Origin: Ciona savignyi
Lineage: Eukaryota > Chordata > Ascidiacea > Phlebobranchia > Cionidae
DNA: 64,000 nucleotides
Assembly: GCA_000149265.1 (NCBI GenBank)
Contig: CH002511.1
Coordinates: forward strand, 217,147 to 281,146
Direction: 5' to 3'
Of this stretch, positions 1 through 11,187 are shown piece by piece. The stretch's first letter is position 1. Every line of letters begins with the position of its first letter. The notes under the pieces are model-generated. The model was not told the origin of the DNA, made no database searches, and saw nothing but the letters and a program-made list of their open reading frames with translations. The position numbers and the translations under genes were made by a program.

Positions 1-36
1 ATTCACGGAGATAAACATGAATATCCTAGGCTCGTT
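1..36 (+). mobile_element. tRNA-derived SINE (family 1), 3' end only
   Basis: The window opens inside the 3' end of the SINE described at 42541-42847: cacgg-gataaacatgaatatcct. The remainder lies outside the window. Confidence 0.7.
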
Positions 37-828
37 CGAGTAATTCGTTATCGTTTTTTCTTAATTGCTAATTTGTAATAAAGAGTTGGGTCATCACTAA
101 TTCCATATATATTTAAGTGACAGTGATTCATGTGGTTCATAGCATACAATATATTGTGCTGACTATTTAAAAATAGTCACCGTATATTGTGATATATATA
201 GTAGTTTATTTCGATAAAGTAAAATACACTTGTGTTTTTCACGTTATTTTCTTTACTGCACACTTTTCATCGTAGTTTTAATTGTTTAATAAAGTAACTA
301 ATAAATTAAACGATTTTACTGCAATTTTGCAAAGGTTTTACGGCAGCGTTCATATTTTTATCAAATATAGGCCATTTTTAATGTCTTAATGTATAGAAGT
401 AAAAGCGTTATCAACCTAACTAAATTAAAGTTTGCTTAATTAACTCAAAATTTTATAAAAACCGCTAATACAAACTGACATGTCATTGGGCCCATTCAAG
501 GCAAACCAGCAGAACGCGAACACAGTCTTTTCTATATTAAAACCGGTTTGCTGTTTTCGCTTAAACCCGTTGAATCGAAACCGTCAGACCAAACAATTCT
601 TTTGAAATTGAAATATTATGCTTCGAACGAACGACGCTCGCTTTACAAGATCATGTGGGTTTCGCTTTTAGTCTCCAGCGCACGGCGGTAGAAGAGCAAT
701 TGCGGTACGGTTGTTTAATTTTGCTGCGCGTTGCGTAAAGACAACAAAGGGGATGTTGTGCGGACTGGCTTTGAAATAAGTGTACCGTCTCTTGGTTTTA
801 CATGTGGACATATAAGGGTACCAGGTGG

Positions 829-1042
829 TTCTACCCTAAAAGAAGGGAAAGAGGATAGGAGGGAAACTGCACACTAAAACTATGGAAACTAATTCTAACC
901 CTGACTTAAACACTTATTTCAACCCAAGAACTAACTCTAACTCAAACTTCAACCCCATGTTTAAAACTTAAATACTATAATCTTTATTTTAGTGTGTAGT
1001 TTCCCTTCTTTGCACTTTCCCTCCTTTTAGTTTTTCCCGAAA
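829..1042. mobile_element. Palindromic MITE, copy 1
   Basis: About 210 bp. The ends are inverted repeats about 55 bp long: left arm has aaaagaagggaaag then gagggaaactgcacactaaa; right arm has the reverse (ttttagtgtgtagtttccc, ctttccctccttttag). The centre is a CTAACC/TTAGGG-like degenerate stretch. No coding capacity. Seven further copies occur below. A DNA transposon derivative is inferred from the terminal inverted repeats; no transposase source is visible. Confidence 0.75.
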
Positions 1043-1492
1043 GGTGCCCGTGTTCTTGCCGATTGCTATTTTGGTTGAAAGAAGAATTTAGAATTAATTC
1101 GGTTTCAACATACTTCTTTCACGCCCAATTTACGCATAGTACTGACATAACGGTCCACCGTTCATATTTACTTTTCTTTCATAAAAATAAACTTATATTT
1201 TAATCTCACCCACTGTCAATTAAAGGTGGGCTCGCGCCATCCACAAGGATAAATATGATCATTCCTTCCTTAACGTTACGACGGACAGCGCTAACGACCA
1301 ATTAAGATCAATGAATTCGGCGGCTGCTGGCCAAATTCGGCAATGTTACCCAAATATCACCCTGTGCAGCAGGAAGCCGTGGTTTTAATGTATTTTGCAG
1401 TGGATTATGATATATTTTGCTTTTTTTAGACCTTGCGCTAAATGATGCAAAAAATGTCAGTTAAATCAATAACAAGTAAACTAGAAATCATG

Positions 1493-1610
1493 GGTACGGT
1501 CGTGTGGCCGAATGATTAACGCGACCGAAACATATATACCAAAGTATAAACAAAAACGGTCCTAGTGACGACACTAGTATGGGTTCGAAACTTAGATAGG
1601 TTAAAAAATG
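1493..1610 (+). mobile_element. Short tRNA-like element (family 2)
   Basis: About 115 bp with an A-box-like tggccgaatgattaacgc and a B-box-like gggttcgaaac, separated by an AT-rich stretch, ending ttaaaaaat. The spacing resembles a tRNA-derived short SINE. Four relatives occur at 7140, 12382, 13411 and 62531. Confidence 0.6.
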
Positions 1611-1865
1611 ATAACTGAATAACAGAAACTTGTAGGGTAGAGTTAAGTGAGGAAACTCAATAAGGGAATTGGAAGTCGTCAGAATGACAATGTTGATCAA
1701 TTGAGCTATTGCAATTCATTGTATACGATAAAGACGTTATTTTGTCCAAGTCGATTATTGCGCTATTTTCAATAAGGTAGTTTAGGGGAAATTACATATA
1801 TATTGATGTCTAAAAAGTAGTTTTTATACCGGCCAAAATGTAAAAAACCTTGTACATCAGATAAA

Positions 1866-2090
1866 ATATTTATGTTTATCCTCGAATGGGAAAACCAAGA
1901 GGGTTAACACACGGGCAATCGTTAGATCACCTCGCGCCCATCGTCAGGTTACCGGGGCTATTGCAGTGTATTGTGTATGCTAGATCGTTCATTCAATTTG
2001 GTAGAACCCAAATGTCTGTTAAGTGCCTTGACTAAGGACAACCGACTAGCTAGCGACTAACTTCGAGGCTGCAACCTTTCGGTTGAAAGA
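1866..2090 (-). mobile_element. SINE family 1, diverged, 5'-truncated
   Basis: Reads in reverse from tttatgtttatcctcgaatg (3' end) to the B-box side near 2090; the tRNA-like head is missing. Many substitutions against the best copies. Confidence 0.75.
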
Positions 2091-2388
2091 TATTAAACAA
2101 AATTGGGTCTACATAGAAAGAGGTTCAGTCGTCGCCCGTTAAAAAATATATTCGGTAAAAATGAGAATAAACAATAGACAAGTTATCTTGGTTTTACTAT
2201 TACAGTCCAATAATTAACTAAATTCAGGCAACGTTTCTTGACTGGTCCAAGTATACTATCGACTCTCCAGGTACAGGTTTCGGCAAAGATATTTTGTTAC
2301 AACAGTAAGGTAACCGGAGCTATAGCAGTGCGTGGGTGTTATATTGGGTATTACTGTAATTGAATAATACCCGTTTCAAGGACATCAC

Positions 2389-2591
2389 GAAAAAGGAGAG
2401 GCGTAAAGGAGGGAAACTCTACAATAAGACTATATATAGGACCATTTAATTAATCCCCAAACACTAATTTCAACCCCAGACCTAATGCTACTTTAACAAC
2501 CCCATCAAGACCTTATACCAATCTTAACATCATCTTTATTATAGTGTGCAGTTTCCCTACTTTACTATCGTCCACCTTTTTACTTTTGCAC
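2389..2591. mobile_element. Palindromic MITE, copy 2
   Basis: Left arm taaaggagggaaactctaca, right arm gtgtgcagtttccctacttt; same family as 829-1042, more diverged. Confidence 0.65.
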
Positions 2592-5500
2592 ATGAAACAT
2601 TTGAAAATTATACGACAAATACGTCATTTCCGTATCGGAATGTGTGGTCTAGATAGAAAGGAAGTATGTACTTTCGATTAAGTGTGTATACATTGGCGCA
2701 ATATTTACAGTGTATTAGTAAATCCAATTACTCTTGTGCGGGCGCCATTTAAGCCTTGTGTACATGTTTTTTTAATTCGATGAATCATTATAAAGTTCTT
2801 GTGAATGTGAGCAGAGATTATTTAAGTTTTCGTGGTGGCCCAGTTGCGGAGCTATTGAATAAAGGGTTGGGTTTCATTCTGAGTGCTCTATAGGACACAA
2901 TGTCCTCCAAAGTGACCCCACGATTAATCCGACTGGTAACATAGCGAAGCCTTTGATGAAAGCCACACACTCGGAAAGACATAATCGGTTACGTATAGTT
3001 GCGGCGTTTATACAGGTTTTGGTGCAAATTTAAAAGAGAAAGACACAGTCGGTGACGTATAGTTGCGGCGTTTATACAGGTGTTCGTTCAAATTTACAAA
3101 ATGACAAACCCGAATCAATGGCCCTTGCATACGGGTTGATTCGTTTTTTAAAAATGGAAAACCTGAAAAGGTGGCGCTTAAGAAGGTTGTTTAACGTATA
3201 AGAAACGCTAAACCATCTTTTTAGGTGTCGCGGATATACGGGAAATTTTAGGTTTCTAGCCTTTCAGGGTGGAGCAGCCGTCCGTATCGGGAACCTTTAT
3301 TAAGTGGCGCCTTTATAGAGGTATCTATTAGTAGAGATTCGATGAGTTCAAAACACCACGGTCACGCGTGAATGCGCACGCTAACGACACAAATGCAGTA
3401 TAATTGTGCTTAACAAGCAGAAAGGCTTCTGTAGGCTCCAAAACTCGCAGCATTTGGCCCTAAACTTGGACCATGGGAAAATGACGGCGCGCAAAGCGAG
3501 AATTTCGGCTGCTTAAAATTCGATCTTATTCGCGATAAGTTCACCTGTTTTGCGGCCGGCAGACGTTTAATTGGTGGTTTCCGAACGACGGTTTCGTACC
3601 GCGGCTCGAGCGAAGCAAACAAATTAATCGCATCGCAAGAATTCGATTCAAGATAAAGTTTTAAAAAATGGTCGCAACTTAAACGAACAGACAACGCTTC
3701 AAACCGAACTGTTAGTATTACAACAAAATTGACCATACATGGTAAGACTGGTAAATCGCTTACCAATGTTCATTTTATGTACAGTTATGCACTATAGAGA
3801 TTTGGAATGTGACAAAAGAAACAACCATGTGGCTCTTAAAAAGGTTATGTTTACTTCAAATATTGGGCACAGATGGTTATGTTATATATAAAGATTGATG
3901 AGTTTACAAATACAGATAAACAAAACGTATTTATCATTAGCAATCGTGTAAGGCACTCTAAAAACAAATTCGCACCTTACCAGCAGTTTAAAAATGTCAC
4001 CCTTACTAATTTATCGTCCAATTATTTCTAACTGCTTATTAAAATCTTGCTGTTGTGTTTTGGCTGTTAACACCGCAACGTCAGAATCATCATTATTACC
4101 TCACAGGCGACGAATAATTGCGCAATTATGTACTCGTAAAAGTACGAATCTCGACTGGTAGCTTACAATTTCGGACAGGATGTTTTATTTTGATTAGATT
4201 TCGAAGTGCGGTTAGACTTTCTGGTACCTACTGCTTGGAAAATTAGGCAAATTACGTCACTACTAGTTTCTATGTTGAGAAAGTGATAGTATTTACGTCA
4301 ACGGACCTAACTTCCCTGCGCTTCTAGCATGCAATTAGGTAGTTTCTTACAGTTTGGTCAATCAACACTTCGCTTCAGGAATTTTCCGAAAGTACAAAGC
4401 CTCCTGTGACGTAATAGCCGTTGACGAAAGACGGCGGTGCTGGAGGTAATGTCACGTGACTTACGTGACAACTTTAGGAGTGTAGACTGTGCGTTATGAG
4501 GTGTTGAAATGTCTAATATTAATAATATAAAGAATCCACCCTATTGTACAGGAATTGCAATAACACGGCGCATATTTGATTTGAAACGGTGCCCTGTGAT
4601 CTGGCGGCCGCTGGGCCAGTTTATTTGTACGATACCCGTGATGAATCGGGTGGTGATATCCTATTGACTTTATTCAAGCCTGAAGCATTCGAATTTCAAT
4701 TATAAGCTTAGGCTTGGCGTTCTTTTGAGGCCATTTCACAGCTGGAAAAGGTTAGTGCTATGCGGAAGGCGAAGAAACTGATTTTAACCATATAATTGAT
4801 TTTATGAAGTGAATTATAAAAGGGCAATCCTTGGAACATGCCCAACACTTTATAGTACAAAGTCTTTATCAAATTTTCCCGCTTAATTTACAAAAATAAA
4901 CGGCAACCGGAGAAAACTACCCAAAATTACAACATAATCTGGTTTAAATCGTTGTACTTTTAAAACAGGCTTATTTTGTGTGGTAAATTCTTACGTGTAG
5001 CGCAGATAAAGTGGCGTGCTTAATTAGGTGTATTAGTATATAACACATAGCCATGTCTACTTAAGTATTTTGCCAGTTTTGAATATATGTCCTTAAAGTG
5101 GCGCAATTTCAAAGGTTTCACATAAATAGTCCAGCAGAAATAAAATTCAAACCTTACAAAGTACCTAAGTGACATTCAACTTGGCATATCATGTCTAGGC
5201 ATGCTGCTAAGTATTACCTATATCTCAGCCCTTTCTGAACGGTTTATACCTCCCAGCATTTAATTGATTTCAGCACAATCGCCCGCCTATCCCCGGGAAA
5301 GGACTAATATCAATTGTCCGAATACTTTCAATTGATCGTAACTGGTTTCGACCTAGCCGTGTTGACTTAGACAAATCCGTACGGCGGTGTTTGTATTGCT
5401 TGCTGGGAAAACACAATCACTGCGCTGACTGCCGGCTATAGGCCTTGTCTGCTGGAAAAACATATATCTCCGCAGACGATCCGTTATAGGCGTGTTTAGT

Positions 5501-6831
5501 TTGTTTTTACTGCACAAAACTTTTGCACTAGAATAACACACTTTGAAATAATGTTGTGATTCCTGTACAAATATAATATTTATCGTTTGATTATTTCACA
5601 AGTACTGATCTTAGTATCTCCATAAAATTTGTATCAGAAAGTTTTTCTTGCATTAAAAACCAAGGATTCATTTGTAAGTACATTTTGTAAATGAATATTC
5701 TTAAGGTAACTACTTAGCCCCAGAGAAATTACTTATGACAGCATATTGATCTTAACCAACAGAATAAACACTACAAAAACTAAAGTAAAATCTCTTTTAG
5801 GATAGGAAATTCACCGCTGAAAATAAAACAAGAAAGGCGAACACTGCTGTTTGTGTGTATTTTATTAGAAAAATAGAAGATGCATATACGGCGATACAGC
5901 AAAAGGAACAATAAAGCACGGAAAGGGATACCGGATCCCTCAAAGTGAGAGAAAATTGTCACATTTAGGAAACAAAGAGTTATCAAAATTTCCTAAACAT
6001 TTTAGAGGCGATAGATTTATTTTAAAATAAGGCACCAATCAATGCACCTTTGACAATTATAAAATGTCGCTACAACGAAATTAAAAAACTATAAAGGTCC
6101 GTTTTTAAACTAAAGGGAACTTAGAAGTGGGATAGTTTCTGTTCTGTAATTTCTGCCTTGCCGTTTTTATCTTTGCAGTAGAAGATCGTATATATGATCT
6201 GAGAGGAACAATATAGAAATTACTTGGTTTTCGGGGCGGCAGAAACAATAGAAAAATTATTTGGTTTTCTGGGAAATTATTTGGTTTTTGAAGTGGCATT
6301 ATTTAAGCGTCATTTCGGCCAAATTCGATTGTGAAAAACGTCAAAAAACATGATAGAAACCCATAATGGCCTCATTTGTCAGAAAATTTACAGGGAAGTG
6401 TAATTTTTCAGTCGTTAATGTCGTAATTTCGAAATTTGCTGCATAAAATGTTTATTGTAGGAGCTATAGAGATCGTAATTGGCCTTTATCAATCTTTTAA
6501 GTTCCAATTTTCAAGTTTACTCCGAAAACAAAATTGACAGAACGATGTGTAAGTAAAAAGCCCACCCACTAACGGGAAATTTTTGCACAAATTTAATCTA
6601 AAACATTTTTGCAGGGGAAAAAAAGAAGTAAAAAAAGTTAAAAATTTTAATGAACTCAGCAGCATATTGTCATAGAAGCGCAATAATAAATAGCAAACGG
6701 CGGTCGTACTTTATGAGTTTATACAACTAGCGATGATAAGCGCAATTTTCGAATAACCCACACCCATTGCGCGGTTCGAAATTTGAAAAAAAATGAACGA
6801 GAAATCGTCTTAGACGTATATACCGGGGTCC
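2592..6831. other. Intergenic, no gene seen
   Basis: AT-rich with scattered GC-richer patches (3400-3700, 4400-4620). Apart from the 64-bp tandem pair nothing recognisable; open frames are short or lack ATG. Confidence 0.6.
2974..3102 (+). repeat. Two tandem units of 64 bp
   Basis: gaaagac at 2974 and 3038 each start a unit holding acgtatagttgcggcgttta and tacaggt. Similar short pieces (ggcgcctttatagaggt at 3305, ggcgcgtatatacaggt at 12618) hint at a dispersed motif. Confidence 0.7.
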
Positions 6832-7024
6832 TGACGTAATCGTGACGTCATACTTGTGGACGAGCGATGGCCGATTGAGTCGTAGGGTTCGTAGCTTGGG
6901 GGTGGCGATCCACGTGACCCGTCAGCTGCCGTCTGATTGGTGGAAAGTGTGTCGTGGTGGCTGCTGGAAAAAGACAAAAATTGTTACGTCAGAAAACGTT
7001 TACGTCAAACAGAAAATTACGTCA
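6832..7024. promoter_or_regulatory. Cluster of five CRE-like (CREB/ATF) sites
   Basis: TGACGTAA at 6832, TGACGTCA at 6843, then TTACGTCA at 6984, 7000 and 7017, the last three spaced 16-17 bases apart. This matches the consensus bound by CREB/ATF and related bZIP factors. It lies 250-450 bases beyond the stop of gene A, so it could be an enhancer, part of the 3' UTR, or a local repeat. Binding is an inference. Confidence 0.4.
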
Positions 7025-7139
7025 AATTGGCCTCTATTTTTACACATAGGGTCTTGGAAGTAAGTCATACCAAGACCCGTCGATGGTTTGAGTATTAACA
7101 GGGTAAATTACCTTATTACGTAAAACTAAATTACGGGGT

Positions 7140-7234
7140 TAGGTCCTGTGGCCGAATTGTTAACGCGACCGATTCATAAACTAAATTATATTCACTGCTA
7201 ATGGGTCGAAACTAAACACGGTAAAAAATAAAGT
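7140..7234 (+). mobile_element. Short tRNA-like element (family 2)
   Basis: Shares tgtggccgaattgttaacgc and gggtcgaaac with the copy at 1493. It ends about 40 bases beyond the gene A stop, so it is probably in that gene's 3' UTR, antisense. Confidence 0.55.
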
Positions 7235-7275
7235 GATTGGTCAAAATATTTTGTAAAGGTTAAGGATTAGTTATC

Positions 7276-9126
7276 TTACCTATACGAACTAAGGCTTTCT
7301 TGGGGGGCGTGTAGTCTTTTCGGGGCCGTTGCATCTGCCGATTTCGTCATCATCGTGACGTCAAATTCACGTAAAGCGTCCACTGCTGCGTCATTTCCGA
7401 CAGGTCCGACCTCCGCATAGGTTCTGTCGCTCCTGACGGTGCTTTGCGTGAAACCAGGTAAGTATGAATCCGGGAAATAATACTCTTGCCGGTTGTGCCT
7501 TGCGCTTACACTGTTCCTCGCAGCGGTGTACATGCTACCGGCTAGTACCGGCTTTTCTCCCGATCTTCGTCTACAAACTATCACTGCAACGATAGCCAGT
7601 AGTAACATCACAGCCAACACACAACATAAAGCGATCAGCCACAACGGCACTCCGCTAGAGGAGGTGTCGGTTCGATGGATAGGAGTCGCCGTCGTTGGGG
7701 GGTCTTTTATCCAGAAATCGTGACACTGGTCCGTTGTAATCGCGTCCGCGTTCTGTGTCGAGTCCAGTATACAGACTGCGTAATGGGTACTTGACTCTAA
7801 CCCGTTGAGTTTGTAAACTCTGCGCTCGCCGTCAAGATCGATTAGGTTGTATGCTACGAACCAGTCTGACGCAGTCCCCTGCAGTACAGTTTCAACGCTA
7901 CCAGACAGCCGCCTCGAAAAAGTACAGTTTTTACACATCATTTTCCCATACATCAGGCGCTTGTTTATAAAGTCCGGATCCGGCGTTTCCGCGGACTCGA
8001 TCCACGAAACGATGACGCTGTCGCTCGTGATGTCATTGAGTCGAAATACGTCATTGGTTCTGACGTCACAGTTTAAAGCTTCCTCATCAATGCTCTTCAA
8101 GGTGACACCGCTGAAGGCTGATGGTGACGCGCATAAAGTGTTCCTTTCACCGCTTAGCGTTGCTTGTGTGGACTGGAGCCACTGTTTGAGGTAAGTAAGG
8201 TAGCAATCGCATTGCCAAGGGTTGTTCTGCAACTCGCATGTCCTTAACCTCGCTAAACCGTCAAACGTTCCAGTTTGAACACTCTTAAGCATGTTTGAAG
8301 ACAAGTCCAGCTTTGAGAGTGATGCCAACCCTCTAAGACTGCCGTGAGCGTCGCTGCTGGTACTAAACAGATACTCAATTCGGTTCGAAGACAAAAGAAG
8401 CTCTTCTAAATTATCGGGCAGGTCTTTCGGGATCTGTGCCAGTTGATTAGAGCTAATGTCAAGGGTTTGTAGTCGAATTAAACCAGAGAACGCTCGGGGT
8501 TCAACAAACGTCTGTTGGATAGCATTAGCGGATAGGCCAAGTCTAATTAATCTTGTCAAAGGCCTTAGTGAATTGATGGAGACGTGTTGTATCATGTTAT
8601 TATCCAGTCTCAGAACCCGAAGCGAGGCTGGCAAGCCTTCCGGTACAGCTGTCAGTAAGTTATTAGTAAGAACCAGTTCCATTAGACTCGTGGCGTCCTT
8701 GAAGGCAACGGGTGACAATCCTTTGTTTGTTATGTTGTTTTCGTCAAGATGAAGTTCGTTCAAGTTCGAAAGTCCGTTCAGAGAGTTGCGCCCGATATAT
8801 TTAATGTCGTTCTTTTGAAAGTAGATTAACTGCAATGTGCTTGGGAGTCCAATCGGGAAAGATTTTAAATCGTTGTGATGCATGTCCAGTTTTCTAAGGT
8901 TTACCAACTGTTCCAGGTTGGAATTGGTCGTAGGTCCGTTTGTTACATTGTTTCTGTACAGGTAAAGGCTATGGGTCTGAACTGGTATTCCGTAGGGAAC
9001 ATATGTGAATCCTTTTTCATTACAATACACGTTGTTTCGACGATCACATCTACAGTGTCTTGGGCAAGCGTTGGCTAAGGATAACAGCAATCCCAAGAAC
9101 AAGACCAAAAGCGTCCTAAATCCCAT
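7276..9126 (-). CDS. FLRT-like: FLRT-like LRR/FN3 transmembrane protein A
   Basis: Complete 616-residue single-exon reading frame. Residues 1-20 are a signal peptide; 21-50 an LRRNT cap beginning CPRHCRC; about 51-300 hold around ten leucine-rich repeats; 301-353 an LRRCT cap (NNPWQCDCY, closing cysteines near 332 and 353); about 358-475 an FN3-like domain; 494-518 a membrane helix followed by RRR. Mature protein should face outward with a tail of about 98 residues. The cap text (VYCNE, VPYGIP) and this domain order match vertebrate FLRT proteins, which are about 650 aa, also have an intronless coding region, and act in cell adhesion, Unc5/latrophilin binding and FGFR signalling; partners here are unknown. 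A possible N-glycosylation site N131-I-T is shared with B and C. The FN3 region carries C398-x-x-C401. Unlike B and C it ends SSYR, with no hydrophobic C-terminus. A splice acceptor lies five bases before ATG. An LRR protein of another FN3-bearing family is the main alternative. Confidence 0.93.
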   Translation of the reverse strand: MGFRTLLVLFLGLLLSLANACPRHCRCDRRNNVYCNEKGFTYVPYGIPVQTHSLYLYRNNVTNGPTTNSNLEQLVNLRKLDMHHNDLKSFPIGLPSTLQLIYFQKNDIKYIGRNSLNGLSNLNELHLDENNITNKGLSPVAFKDATSLMELVLTNNLLTAVPEGLPASLRVLRLDNNMIQHVSINSLRPLTRLIRLGLSANAIQQTFVEPRAFSGLIRLQTLDISSNQLAQIPKDLPDNLEELLLSSNRIEYLFSTSSDAHGSLRGLASLSKLDLSSNMLKSVQTGTFDGLARLRTCELQNNPWQCDCYLTYLKQWLQSTQATLSGERNTLCASPSAFSGVTLKSIDEEALNCDVRTNDVFRLNDITSDSVIVSWIESAETPDPDFINKRLMYGKMMCKNCTFSRRLSGSVETVLQGTASDWFVAYNLIDLDGERRVYKLNGLESSTHYAVCILDSTQNADAITTDQCHDFWIKDPPTTATPIHRTDTSSSGVPLWLIALCCVLAVMLLLAIVAVIVCRRRSGEKPVLAGSMYTAARNSVSARHNRQEYYFPDSYLPGFTQSTVRSDRTYAEVGPVGNDAAVDALREFDVTMMTKSADATAPKRLHAPQESLSSYR

Positions 9127-9131
9127 TTTAG

Positions 9132-9145
9132 CTGCACAAATTAAT
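9132..9145 (-). other. Splice acceptor upstream of gene A start
   Basis: On the minus strand, ttaatttgtgcag ends at 9132 and only five bases (ctaaa) separate it from the ATG. It marks either a 5' UTR intron or a spliced-leader trans-splice site. Confidence 0.55.
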
Positions 9146-11151
9146 AACTGTTCACAAAAACGCCCTGTGAGAGAAAAATGATTGTTTAGACAACGGGAAT
9201 TTTAATTACCTTGCCGGGCCGAGAAGAGCAAATCCCCGGCGAAACACGAAACCGCCCCGATGTAATATGAAACTCGTAGAAGAAACAAATCTATTGCTGA
9301 CGTACAGGGAGAAAAGTAACACATTTACTAATTTGTTCCTTATATAACTATACCACCCACAAATTTCCGAATAGCACGTTTATTTAATTTAAAAATCCGT
9401 TTTTAAATTGCATAAAACTAGTAGAGGCTTCTTTCTAAATTGGCACACTTAGTTACAAAATAACGTAAAATATATTAAAACCAATTAAGAATTTTTGTCG
9501 ACAACTGCATTCAGAATTTTCAGTAAAAGTCGACGATTGCATTTAATATTATTTTAAACCTTTTAATCAGGAATTTCTTTAAAACTCGCATTCTAGAACT
9601 TGCCTCACAAAATAACCGAACAAAACTGCTATAATTGATGAAATACAGTTCTTTTTCCAAAAAATTTTATACTAAAATGGTTATGTTTTTTTGGAATTGT
9701 ATAAAAAAGTATTTGCTTTGCTTAAAATATAAGATTTGTTTTCTTTAAATCCCACGACAATACAAATTCGATTAAAAAGGTAAACACAAAAACGACAAAT
9801 TTACAATGATCCATTTAATAAAACTAATTGTTTTCTAAAATTGAAACCAAAAAACGTGTAAGATTTAATAAAATATATCTTTTGAATTGTATATCATTTG
9901 TACCTTAACTTAGAAAGACAAAATATATTTACATAGCATATTATGGCTGAAAAACTCATACTGATCTAACAATTTTAATTCCAATTCGAACATTATCGCT
10001 TCTAATTAAAACACTAAAGTCATAAATTAAGTCGTTCAACTTTTATGACCTGCTTACGACTGTCACTGGAAACTGACTGTGTACAAACTATTTTCTAAGG
10101 AGACACCGTGGATCTTGCTTTGCCTTTGCGTTTTTCTTTTTTTAACAAAAGGAGAGAAGGAGAGAGAGATGAGCGAGAGGGTAAAAAGGTGAGAGAGAAA
10201 GTAATTAGGCGGTGTCTCTTTCAATACTTTTTCATCGCCGTTTTTGGTAGGCTTTTTTGACCTATGACGTTTCAGACTTAATATTTCAGTACAGCAAACT
10301 AAGACGGTAATTAAGATAATTTTGTGAAGAAATTAATGACTTTCACCTCGGTCCAAGTGAATTTGTTCCGAACGAATATATTTGCCTAAAACTATTCGTA
10401 ATTGAAAACACATACCCGCCAGTCGGCCGCCGCCCCATTTTTACGTCTTAATCATTAAAAACACAAATATGCGACGGCTTTGAATAGATTTAATGACACT
10501 TGATTCATTAAGAATAATATTATTGTATCTAATAAAATAGCGCCAAACAGAAACCTCCATATAGGCAAATAATATGTAAAACTTTGCGTTTGCGGCACCC
10601 AAAATAGAAATGTTATTGCGCCACCAGACAAAAATGTCAAAAACCCGCACTTACCAACCTGCGATACAGCGACAGTGAACTGATTACATGTCCAACAGCT
10701 TACAAGACGCATCTCCCGGCTTAGAAACGCCGACAGTAATTAATATCCTCCATTTTAATACTCTCTACACTGTATACCATTTTGTATACGATAAGCTTAT
10801 TTGCTGGCTAAATCCCGCACGTGAGCGGAATCTCCGTAAAGCTAGGTTCGTGCGGCCACTTGTAACACATCCGAAATGCGATTCGCAATTGTCAGTCAAA
10901 AACTGAACATGTTATTAAGCCCGTGACCCTAGAACCAATCGAAATATCCGCCTTGAAGTTTACGCTTAATTTTTGTAAACAGTACAGGCTGTCAAGTCGT
11001 CATCCATCAAACGTGTCATAAGCAAATGATTGTGACGTCACAACTAATCATTGTCCATATTTTCAAGTGTAAACAATGCATGTATTTGTTAATGTGTAAC
11101 TAGAACTATTACAATGCATTAATACAACATACATGTACGCATAAGAGTGTC
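9146..11151. other. Intergenic between gene A and Rab gene
   Basis: The two genes are divergent here, so this 2-kb stretch should hold both promoters or outrons. Very AT-rich from 9350 to 10060. A CRE-like TGACGTCA at 11033 lies 155 bases before the Rab start. No TATA box could be assigned. Confidence 0.5.
10130..10205 (+). repeat. Purine-rich (GA)n tract
   Basis: Imperfect gagaga run in the intergenic region between gene A and the Rab gene. Confidence 0.8.
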
Positions 11152-11166
11152 GCTATATCTTTACAG
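11152..11166 (+). other. Splice acceptor upstream of Rab start
   Basis: The stretch gctatatctttacag ends at 11166, 21 bases before the Rab ATG, with no convincing coding exon upstream. It fits a trans-splice acceptor or a non-coding first exon. Confidence 0.45.
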
Positions 11167-11187
11167 CTTGTTGATATGCGCTCTTAA

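Noticed and set aside
3410-3766. 118-codon minus-strand frame
   Set aside because: Starts with TTG, has no recognisable domain, no splice support and no neighbour to support it.
7493-8752. Plus-strand frames across gene A
   Set aside because: Shadows of the antisense FLRT-like coding sequence.
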